DNA of 37,764 nt, from positions 1-37,764 of the forward strand of contig JBBQSV010000005.1 in the NCBI GenBank assembly GCA_038213615.1. Direction: 5' to 3'. The notes beneath the pieces are model-generated. The model was given only the letters and a program-made list of their open reading frames with translations. It did not search any database and was not told where the DNA came from. Positions 30,201 through 37,213 of this stretch are shown here, piece by piece. This stretch comes from JBBQSV01 sp038213615. GTDB lineage: Bacteria; Patescibacteriota; Saccharimonadia; Saccharimonadales; OMJO01. Made by a program: the position numbers and the translations under genes. Position 1 is the first letter of the stretch; the number at the start of each line of letters is the position of its first letter.

Positions 30201-30698
30201 ATGTATAAATACACCCTGCATGAATCAACAAATGGCTACGAGGTGTACGTCAACCTGATAACCTCGGCCGCCGGACAGTACCTGGGTCGCCAGCCCTACG
30301 TTATAAATCTAGTAAAAGAAGTCCTAAAACCAGTTAAATTACGCGGCAAAAGCGTGGCCATCGAACACGACATGGGTCGGATTATTGGCAACACCGACAT
30401 TGTAGAAACTAGCGAAAAAGACACCATCTATTACGCCAAGCCTAGCAAACGGACTGTGTTTTCACGCTTTGCCAAAAACCGTACCCCTTCGCCTAGCCCT
30501 AAATTAACCATTCTGCTAACTAAGGATGCCGAGGGCAACTACGAAGTACTGGACACCTGGATTGGCCCCTCTAAGCCACCCTTCCCTGGCGATGAAAACG
30601 AGACTCTCAAAAGCCGTGACTACTGGCAAACGCATGCTCTAGTGCACGAGGCCGAAGCCGTGCAGACCAACACCATCACCAAAGTTTGCCCCTACTAG
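30201..30698 (+). CDS. Hypothetical protein
   Basis: A 165-residue soluble protein (MYKYTLHESTNGYEVYVNL). The middle is beta-rich (SVAIEHDMGRIIGNTDIVET, DTIYYAKP) with a basic stretch (RFAKNRTPSPSPKLTILLT), then YEVLDTWIGPSKPPFPGDEN and a C-terminal helix. The VLDTWIGPxxPPFPGDE segment is reminiscent of small proteins of phage or toxin-related origin, but I cannot name a family. It follows yaaA by 43 nt; AAAGAG precedes the ATG, and a TATACT box lies further upstream. Confidence 0.68.
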   Translation: MYKYTLHESTNGYEVYVNLITSAAGQYLGRQPYVINLVKEVLKPVKLRGKSVAIEHDMGRIIGNTDIVETSEKDTIYYAKPSKRTVFSRFAKNRTPSPSPKLTILLTKDAEGNYEVLDTWIGPSKPPFPGDENETLKSRDYWQTHALVHEAEAVQTNTITKVCPY

Positions 30699-30709
30699 GC
30701 CGCTAACAT

Positions 30710-30738
30710 TTGCATATCTAAAGTATTTATGCTAGAAT
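30710..30738 (+). promoter_or_regulatory. Sigma-70-type promoter for the DEAD-box helicase gene
   Basis: TTGCAT (30710-30715), 17-nt spacer, TAGAAT (30733-30738). Transcription would start near 30745, giving an 88-nt leader, the longest clear leader in the window. Confidence 0.68.
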
Positions 30739-30753
30739 TGGGCTATTGTATTG

Positions 30754-30832
30754 ATGAATCCGGGCAGTAGATATTATCTCGATTTCATTACCACAATCGA
30801 CTAATAACTACTAAAGTAAGGATTCATTTTTT
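30754..30832 (+). promoter_or_regulatory. 5' leader with hairpin that covers the ribosome-binding site
   Basis: ATGAATCC (30754-30761) is a perfect complement of GGATTCAT (30820-30827). The Shine-Dalgarno AAGGA (30818-30822) of the helicase overlaps the 3' arm, so the hairpin would hide it; the stem is directly followed by TTTTTT (30827-30832) and the ATG at 30833. The 58-nt loop is A/U rich. The same structure could therefore block translation or end transcription, and a helicase could open it. Confidence 0.55.
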
Positions 30833-32038
30833 ATGTCTTATAACAATTTCAAACCGCGTACTAATAACCGGCGCCCTACCTATGGACGCAGCTCATTTAG
30901 TAGCGCACCGGCTAGGCGTGGACCTCGCAAACAGTACATCGATCCAGCTCGTTTTATTCAGGTGGCTAAACCACAAGACGAAGAGCCCTATATCCCCACC
31001 CACAAGTTTGCAGATTTTGATTTTAACCCCTTAATCAAAACCAACTTAGCCAACAAAGGTATCGACATACCCACACCTATCCAGGATCAATCGTTAGCTC
31101 ATGGCTTGGCTGGCAAAGACGTCATTGGTGTAGCCAATACTGGCACTGGCAAAACTATTGCCTTTGCCGTGCCAATGCTAGAAAAGCTAATGCAAAGTGG
31201 CCGGAACCATGCCCTCATCATGGCCCCTACTCGCGAACTAGCCGAGCAAATAGAAGTAGAATGCCGCAGTATTGCCAAAAACAGTGGCCTATCGGGTGCT
31301 GTGCTTATAGGCGGCAAACCTATGGCTCCTCAGCTGCGAGATTTGCGTGGTAACCCCCAAATAGTCATTGGTACCCCTGGCCGAATCAAAGACCACTTAG
31401 AACGTGGCAGTTTAAACTTATCGACATTTAATGTTGTTGTTCTAGACGAAGTCGACCGCATGCTAGACATGGGTTTCATCAATGACATGAAGACCATTCT
31501 GTCTAGGCTGGCAACACCCCGTCAGTCCTTCTTTTTCTCGGCTACACTTGATAGTAAGGTCAATAGTCTAATAGACAGCTTTAGTAACGACCCCGTAACG
31601 GTGTCTGTTAAAAACGGCGAGACTAGCCAGAACATCCATCAGGACGTGGTAGCCTACAACTCCAATGGCGAACGGATGGATAAGTTGCACGATCTCCTAA
31701 TCGATGGCGATGTGACAAAAGCCCTGATATTCGACGAAACTCAGCGCAGCGTAGAACGTCTGCACAAAGAACTAGTAACCCGTGGTTTCAAAGCCGAATC
31801 AATCCATGGCGGTAAAAGCCAAGGCCAGCGCCAACGCGCCCTGGGCAAGTTCAAAAACAACGAAGTTCAGTTTTTGGTAGCTACCGACGTGGCCGCTCGT
31901 GGCATCGATATTGTTGACATCACCCACGTCATCAACTATTCCCAGCCCCAGAGTTACGAAGATTACACTCACCGCATCGGCCGAGCTGGCCGAGCTGGCC
32001 GCCTGGGCTACGCCTTTACCTTTGTAGAAAAAAAATAA
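30833..32038 (+). CDS. DEAD-box RNA helicase
   Basis: A 401-residue ATP-dependent RNA helicase acting in ribosome assembly, mRNA decay or cold adaptation. A basic, Arg-rich N-terminal extension (NFKPRTNNRRPTYGR) precedes the core. Motifs: Q motif in IPTPIQDQSL, Walker A NTGTGKT, Ia APTRELAEQ, GG, TPGR, motif II DEVD (variant of DEAD), SAT, then in domain 2 LIFDETQRS, VATDVAARGIDI and HRIGRAGRAG. The C-terminus stops soon after (GYAFTFVEKK), so there is no long RNA-binding tail. Gene expression is probably controlled by the leader hairpin at 30754-30827. The plus strand ends here; dehydroquinase converges from the other side. Confidence 0.95.
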   Translation: MSYNNFKPRTNNRRPTYGRSSFSSAPARRGPRKQYIDPARFIQVAKPQDEEPYIPTHKFADFDFNPLIKTNLANKGIDIPTPIQDQSLAHGLAGKDVIGVANTGTGKTIAFAVPMLEKLMQSGRNHALIMAPTRELAEQIEVECRSIAKNSGLSGAVLIGGKPMAPQLRDLRGNPQIVIGTPGRIKDHLERGSLNLSTFNVVVLDEVDRMLDMGFINDMKTILSRLATPRQSFFFSATLDSKVNSLIDSFSNDPVTVSVKNGETSQNIHQDVVAYNSNGERMDKLHDLLIDGDVTKALIFDETQRSVERLHKELVTRGFKAESIHGGKSQGQRQRALGKFKNNEVQFLVATDVAARGIDIVDITHVINYSQPQSYEDYTHRIGRAGRAGRLGYAFTFVEKK

Positions 32039-32068
32039 CCGCAGTCGTAGTACAATAGCCCTACCCAT

Positions 32069-32779
32069 TTAGGCTGAATGGCTCGGATCCAGTCTAGCCA
32101 AAAAATCGGTTGTTTCTACATATCCCATCTGACCAGGTGCTACTGCGGTCTCACCAGTTGATGCGTAAGTCAGATGCGAGCCGATACCTGGTAATGCAAT
32201 CCTAGACAATGGACCGTAGTCGTCCATGGCGACTACAATAACGTTATCGTTGCTATGCCGTAAAGTGAAGCCCACTAGTCGCTTATATTCCTCTGTTGTC
32301 TTAGCACTTGCGGCAATCTTAGTATAATCAGCCCCCAACGCTACAGCTTGGGCTAGGATATTCTCTAGCGTTTCGTCAGATGGCGTACATTCAAAATCAT
32401 GACTAGAAGCTATGACCACTTTGTCTCTGGCGTGGGCTACTTTGATAAGCGTTGGAGCTAAGCGAGCACCGACCCCAACATCTACGCCGTCAACAAGTGG
32501 TAGCAGCTGGTTGGACAGACTAAGCCACTCTGCCTCATCACCTACCCAATCACTTCGTTCTGCCTGTAACCGAATCGTTAACAAAATTGGCAATGCGGCA
32601 AGCCTGCCTATCTGCTCTGCAAGATAGCCAAACTCATGGCTTGGGAATTTGTCGCCCCTGAATTCAGCGATGCAACCACGGCATGCAATGTCGTTTATCA
32701 CTTCATCGCTCAATGGTTCAGCTATAACGGCTGCTACCTTAGGGCTTGACTCCCTAAGTGCTTCTGCAAGTCTGTTCAT
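32069..32779 (-). CDS. Type I 3-dehydroquinate dehydratase family protein
   Basis: A 236-residue TIM barrel of the class I dehydroquinase family, which forms 3-dehydroshikimate through a Schiff base. The catalytic His is H127 (SSHDFECTP) and the Schiff-base Lys is K154 (DYTKIAAS). Substrate-binding segments are present in slightly diverged form: AEFRGDKF, LLTIRLQAERSDW, GPLSRIALPG and ASTGETAVAPGQMGYV. No other shikimate-pathway gene is in the window; such an isolated gene may be a scavenging or divergent enzyme. GATAAT (32792-32787) ends 7 nt before the ATG and no Shine-Dalgarno exists, so the mRNA is predicted leaderless. Confidence 0.87.
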   Translation of the reverse strand: MNRLAEALRESSPKVAAVIAEPLSDEVINDIACRGCIAEFRGDKFPSHEFGYLAEQIGRLAALPILLTIRLQAERSDWVGDEAEWLSLSNQLLPLVDGVDVGVGARLAPTLIKVAHARDKVVIASSHDFECTPSDETLENILAQAVALGADYTKIAASAKTTEEYKRLVGFTLRHSNDNVIVVAMDDYGPLSRIALPGIGSHLTYASTGETAVAPGQMGYVETTDFLARLDPSHSA

Positions 32780-32846
32780 TGCTGAGATTATCTAGCTTGT
32801 TGCTGCAGATAGCAAGGACAAGCAATTAAGCATGGCCGTTGCTCGC

Positions 32847-33914
32847 CTAGCGCAAATGCGGAAAGCCGATGCTATCTAGATGGGTGGGGATTGATTTTGG
32901 TTTGCCTAGGCTAATCTTTTGCTTGCTTAGTTTGCCGTCTACCAAACTACCGGTAACATTTAGACCCAGGCCGATCATCTGGCCATTGGCCGAATTGCCA
33001 GTCATCTGGTCAAAAATAAAGTTACCCATGGAATAGACAATGTAATGGCCTTTGTACTTTTCGGTTGGTTCGACCACATGTGGGTGGCTGCCGATAACTA
33101 CGTCGGCGCCATGATCGATAAACCAATGTCCCCACTGAACCTGATAGGCTGACGGTTGAGCTTGATATTCCACCCCCCAATGCGGGAACACTACCACTAC
33201 ATCGGCTTTTTGCTTGGCCACGCGTAGTTCCTGAGCCACTAACGCTTGGTCAAAGTAGGCCGATCCAGCCACACCGTTTGAAACGTTAGTGAAATTATTC
33301 TCGATACTATTTAGGGCCACGATGGCCAGCTTTATGTTTAATGCCTTGCCGTCGGGTGATTTGGCAGGCACATTGACGATGGTAGGGCTAAACGCTTGGG
33401 CGATGTTTCTGCCAGCTCCGGCTGTTTTTAACCCAGCGGCCTTTAGGCGATCCAGCATGTCGGCAGTGGCAGCTGGGCTAAAATCACGAGTATGATTGTT
33501 GGCTAGCCCAGAAACATCAATGCCAGCCGTTTTTAGAACGCCCAGGCTTTGTAGTGGGGCATTAAAGGTGAACAGCTTGCCTTTGGCCTGAGCCGCCACT
33601 GCAGGACTAGCAATGGTGGTTTCAACGTTAGCAACCCGGTAGTCATAACCGTCAAGGGTACTCTGAACAAACTTAAATGGGTCTGCACCGGCCAATACCT
33701 GGGCGCCAATTGATCTGGCCAGCATTATATCGCCGATGAATAACACTTTTGCAGAGAGGTTGATCGTCATAGGTTTGGGCGAGGTCACGGCTGTCTTGTC
33801 GGCTGATGAACTACTAGATATTTGAGGTGTATGTTTGGGCCGCTGACTATAAAGCAGCCCACCGACTACCACAATCAGCAACAATGCCGCACCACCAATG
33901 TAATATTTTTTCAT
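32847..33914 (-). CDS. CapA family membrane-anchored metallophosphatase-like protein
   Basis: A 355-residue protein with an N-terminal membrane anchor (residues 5-22, YIGGAALLLIVVVGGLLY), a Ser/Thr-rich linker and an outer CapA/PgsA domain related to calcineurin-like phosphatases. Motifs: FIGDIMLAR (60s), VANVETTI, LANNHTRDF, VVVFPHWGVEY, VIGSHPHVV and YSMGNFIFDQ, which hold the metal ligands of the family. In Bacillus the homologue takes part in poly-gamma-glutamate capsule synthesis; many bacteria use relatives for cell-wall or polymer functions. TATACT (33928-33923) ends 8 nt before the ATG, predicting a leaderless mRNA. purF lies upstream on the same strand. Confidence 0.92.
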   Translation of the reverse strand: MKKYYIGGAALLLIVVVGGLLYSQRPKHTPQISSSSSADKTAVTSPKPMTINLSAKVLFIGDIMLARSIGAQVLAGADPFKFVQSTLDGYDYRVANVETTIASPAVAAQAKGKLFTFNAPLQSLGVLKTAGIDVSGLANNHTRDFSPAATADMLDRLKAAGLKTAGAGRNIAQAFSPTIVNVPAKSPDGKALNIKLAIVALNSIENNFTNVSNGVAGSAYFDQALVAQELRVAKQKADVVVVFPHWGVEYQAQPSAYQVQWGHWFIDHGADVVIGSHPHVVEPTEKYKGHYIVYSMGNFIFDQMTGNSANGQMIGLGLNVTGSLVDGKLSKQKISLGKPKSIPTHLDSIGFPHLR

Positions 33915-34024
33915 CAGGCTTTAGTATAACCTGAGTCTTGGCCGTCCGTAATTATTAAAATCCAAAGATTATGTTGATTTGCTTAGCGTCGGTTACTGCC
34001 ATACACGGACCAGGCCAATTGGGT

Positions 34025-35419
34025 CTATTTAGATAGTCGCCTAACGTTGATGCTAGATTTGTACGGAACCGGTATGGGGTATTCGCCATTAAAGCACGAC
34101 AAACACAATCTATCGGCCGGCAAGTTGGTGCTTTTTATAAAGTCATCAAGTGGCAAGTAAGCCAGACTGTCGGCACCAATAAGTTGGCAGATCTCGGGCT
34201 CAGATTTGGTACTGGCTAGCAGGTCGTTGTGATCCGGCGTATCAACGCCGTAATAATCAGGATATTTAACTGGCGGGCTGGCAATCCGGACATGCACGGC
34301 CTTGGCGCCGTAATCTTTAAGGATCTTGATCAGATGTTTCAGGGTATTGCCCCGGACTAACGAATCGTCAACCAAGACAATATTTTTGCCAGCAATTATT
34401 TCTACCACCAGATTAAACTTAAGTTCTACACTGCTCCTGCGAATCTTTTCTGGCTCTATGAACGTGCGGGCAATGTAGCGATTCTTTAAAATGCCGTACT
34501 GAAAATCAATACCTGATTGGTGAGCATAGCCAGTGGCCGCTGGTATGCCAGACTCTGGGACACTTAGCACTACGTCGGCATCGGCCGGGAATAACTTGGC
34601 AAGCGCCTGCCCTGCCCGGTAACGCGCCGAATACAAACTCTGACCACACAAGCGACTATCTGGCCTAGACAAATAAACAAACTCAAAGGCATCTAGCTGC
34701 TCGTTGCCAGTGGCTATTTGGTGAGTCCGTAGTTGCCCAGCTTTTATAACCACCAACTCGCCAGGCTTAACATCGCGCACAAAGTCGGCACCAATGATAT
34801 CCATAGCAACCGTTTCAGAAGCTATAACAAAGCCATGATCGGTGCGACCCAGGCCCAGTGGCCGGATACCGTGCTCATCACGAAAAGCAAACAATTGATC
34901 CTGATAAAGGCCAACGCAACTAAACGCTCCGGTAAATAACGGCCAGCAATTAGTCAGGCCGGCCACTAACGAGCCGGTAGTCTTTATCTCTGCCGCCAAA
35001 ACCATGGCCATCAGACTAGAATCATTTTTGCCATCAGTCTCTAGGCCTAAGGCCTCGGCCCGTTTTTTGAGCTTGTCGATGTAGGGCAAATTACCGTTAT
35101 GAGCGAACGCAAAGGTCATGTCATGGTCAATCAACGGCTGATTCAGGCTATCATCGTGCCCACCAGAGGTCGAATACCTGTTGTGGCCGATGGCCAGCTG
35201 GCCTTTTAGGCCGTCCAAAGCGGGCTCGTCGTATACCCCACTGACTAAACCACTGCCCGTATGAACATGTAACCTGTTGCCGTCTGATGATGCAATGCCC
35301 GAACTATCCTGCCCACGGTGCTGCAAAGACCAAAGTCCCAAGTAAACTAGTCGAGCGACGTCGAAATCTCGCTGGTTTGAGACCGCAACTATACCGCATT
35401 TTTCATTTATACTTCTCAA
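34025..35419 (-). CDS. purF: Amidophosphoribosyltransferase
   Basis: A 464-residue enzyme of the first committed step of purine synthesis (PRPP + glutamine to phosphoribosylamine). The N-terminal glutaminase starts at the catalytic Cys of NEKCGIVAV; the start appears to be a TTG at 35419, giving a 7-residue propeptide (MRSINEK) to be removed, as in Bacillus-type enzymes. Other motifs: LQHRGQDSSGIA, IGHNRYSTSG, HNGNLPY, and the PRPP loop VLVDDSLVRGNTLKHL. Of the four Fe-S ligands of the Bacillus type, only the C-terminal CLSC pair remains; the Cys before FEFVYLSRPDS is missing and the PxCFYG Cys is Asp (PDYYGVD). No other pur gene is in the window. Confidence 0.93.
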   Translation of the reverse strand: MRSINEKCGIVAVSNQRDFDVARLVYLGLWSLQHRGQDSSGIASSDGNRLHVHTGSGLVSGVYDEPALDGLKGQLAIGHNRYSTSGGHDDSLNQPLIDHDMTFAFAHNGNLPYIDKLKKRAEALGLETDGKNDSSLMAMVLAAEIKTTGSLVAGLTNCWPLFTGAFSCVGLYQDQLFAFRDEHGIRPLGLGRTDHGFVIASETVAMDIIGADFVRDVKPGELVVIKAGQLRTHQIATGNEQLDAFEFVYLSRPDSRLCGQSLYSARYRAGQALAKLFPADADVVLSVPESGIPAATGYAHQSGIDFQYGILKNRYIARTFIEPEKIRRSSVELKFNLVVEIIAGKNIVLVDDSLVRGNTLKHLIKILKDYGAKAVHVRIASPPVKYPDYYGVDTPDHNDLLASTKSEPEICQLIGADSLAYLPLDDFIKSTNLPADRLCLSCFNGEYPIPVPYKSSINVRRLSK

Positions 35420-35641
35420 CCCAGGTACAACCTATCGTCAATTAATGGCCAGTGTGATGATACCACGCTAGCCAACTAATTATTGTTCTCAAATTCACAC
35501 TGTTTTAGCACGGGTTTTGACCGAATGCTTCAACCATTTGGGCCTGTACAGATAAACCATGCAGCTGCCACTTAGGATCACTAAGTAATTGAGGTAACTT
35601 ATAACCCGAAAGCGGAAATGAACTGACACATGCACAATCAA

Positions 35642-36466
35642 TCAGTCATTATTCCCAGTGCCGGATGTACTAGTATGCACGGTGAGCTTGCCGCCAACCA
35701 TACTCATTTGAACCAATATCTGGCTTTCTTCACTCGTAAGCTTGACCTCTAGGGTACTTTGCCCACTAGCGGTGGCCGCACTAATGTATTCCGGGTTATT
35801 AGTTATGGACTTTAAGTAAATATGTGTTGCGTCATACTGTACAACAATGCTTCCGCCAGCCGTTTTAACTGTTTGTTGCTGGAGTGGCGTAGGCTGCTTA
35901 GCGACGGGCTGACTCGAGGTAGGGCTCTGGGTAGGCTGGCTCTGGGTAATTTTAGGAACAGCTGGTGTTGGTGGTACAACTCTAAAATCTGTATATGGTA
36001 GGCCCTGATAATTGTCTACCACAGCTACCAGCCGATAAACTCCGGCCTTGTTAAATAGGTGCTTCCAGCCAGAATAACTGCCATTGGTGTTTGAATTCGC
36101 CGAAACTACAATTTGCCTGGCTTGATCTTTGCACTGAGACAGGCTGGTCGTATCATGGATGCGCCCCCACGTTTTACCATTCCATTTGTAAACAGTTAAA
36201 GGTTCCTGAGGGCAACTATTGTTCACATATATAGCCGTGTCGAATCCGTTGTGTATAGAAAATGAAACCTCATCACCCAAAGTATAGGTCTGTTTAGATG
36301 TTGTCAGTTTGATACTACCGGCCGGTAGGGTATGCGTCACAAAGGTCTGGCCAATCTTATAGGCCGCCACGACACAGATGGCTATTAATAATGTATATAT
36401 TAAACCCCAGATTAATATCCGCCGATGGTGCCGGCTCTGGCTAATCGGGATCTCATCTGGGCTCAT
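35642..36466 (-). CDS. Membrane-anchored protein with outer Ig-like domain
   Basis: A 274-residue protein. I prefer the ATG at 36466 (MSPDEIPIS) because it overlaps the stop of the ferric-reductase-like gene (ATGA). One membrane segment near residues 18-40 (LIWGLIYTLLIAICVVAAYKI) is followed by a beta-rich outer domain of BsuPI/Ig-like character (LTTSKQTYTLGDEVSFSI, AGVYRLVAVVDNYQGLPYTD) with two cysteines (SCPQEP, SQCKDQ), then a Pro/Gln/Ser linker and a small C-terminal beta domain (GGSIVVQYDATHIYLKS). Function unknown; its coupling to a heme membrane protein and ApbE suggests a role in a surface electron-transfer complex. The 222-bp gap to purF holds only a short inverted repeat (ACTTAG/CTAAGT, 35570-35586). 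Confidence 0.72.
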   Translation of the reverse strand: MSPDEIPISQSRHHRRILIWGLIYTLLIAICVVAAYKIGQTFVTHTLPAGSIKLTTSKQTYTLGDEVSFSIHNGFDTAIYVNNSCPQEPLTVYKWNGKTWGRIHDTTSLSQCKDQARQIVVSANSNTNGSYSGWKHLFNKAGVYRLVAVVDNYQGLPYTDFRVVPPTPAVPKITQSQPTQSPTSSQPVAKQPTPLQQQTVKTAGGSIVVQYDATHIYLKSITNNPEYISAATASGQSTLEVKLTSEESQILVQMSMVGGKLTVHTSTSGTGNND

Positions 36467-37170
36467 ATGGTCCATGCACGACCCATCCTGAATATTATTG
36501 CTAGGGCCACGCCACTACCGGCTACTATCCATAGCACTTTAAAAATGCCGTGAGTCAAATCCGTTCCCAAATATAGAGCATGAATGAAAATAAAAATCAT
36601 CACCAAATAAGTCAAAAAATGGAGTAACTTCCAGGTATGCGGTTTTTTATCTATCCAGACTAACGAACTGACAATGATGCCTAGTATGAAGTAAAACGAT
36701 ACTACCCCTAGCGCGACGTAAACCGAGCCCAGGTTATGATGAGCAATCGTCAGTGGCCGATATTTAGATAGGAACGGACACAGTATTTGGAGTAAATTGA
36801 ACGACACAAAATGGTCAAACAGTAGTGAAAACATATGTACTAACACCGCCACACCAAATGCCAAGCCTAATGCTCGGTGGGTGGCCCAAGCAGTTAACGG
36901 CTCCAGAAATTTATAGGTATGCCCCGTAAGCATGCCAATACCAGATAGGATGAGTACCACCAGCAGGCCAGATGCCAGTAACCCCGAAGCCCGAGTAATG
37001 TACCAGGGCCAGGACGTTTTTGCCCTCTGGACCACCGTCTGGGTAACACTATTGCCCGGCGTCGTTTGCACGCTAATATCACTACTGGCGGCACGCGCAA
37101 CTGTAGCCAAAGATAGTGGAGCCATAAGCCCAACCAGTAGGCTAAGGCCAATCATCAATTTTTTTATCAT
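36463..37170 (-). CDS. Ferric-reductase-like transmembrane heme protein
   Basis: A 235-residue protein with a cleavable-looking N-terminal signal (MIKKLMIGLSLLVGLMAPLS to ARA), then about six membrane helices of the ferric-reductase/cytochrome b type. Paired histidines that would hold b hemes occur in successive helices: HRALGLAFGVAVLVHMF, AHHNLGSVYVALG and LLHFLTYLVMIFIFIHALYL. No FAD/NAD(P)H domain is attached, so electrons must come from another protein; the FNR-like protein at 2000-2662 is one candidate in the genome. It starts after AGGGG and lies 43 nt downstream of apbE on the same strand, and its end overlaps the Ig-like protein gene. Typical of flavinylation-linked extracytosolic electron-transfer loci. 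Confidence 0.87.
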   Translation of the reverse strand: MIKKLMIGLSLLVGLMAPLSLATVARAASSDISVQTTPGNSVTQTVVQRAKTSWPWYITRASGLLASGLLVVLILSGIGMLTGHTYKFLEPLTAWATHRALGLAFGVAVLVHMFSLLFDHFVSFNLLQILCPFLSKYRPLTIAHHNLGSVYVALGVVSFYFILGIIVSSLVWIDKKPHTWKLLHFLTYLVMIFIFIHALYLGTDLTHGIFKVLWIVAGSGVALAIIFRMGRAWTI

Positions 37171-37213
37171 GTATTACCCCTTTGCTAATTATGGTTATAG
37201 TTAGGCGGCTTGT

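Noticed and set aside
35570..35586. ACTTAG/CTAAGT hairpin as a terminator
   Set aside because: Short 6-bp stem with no U tract on either strand.
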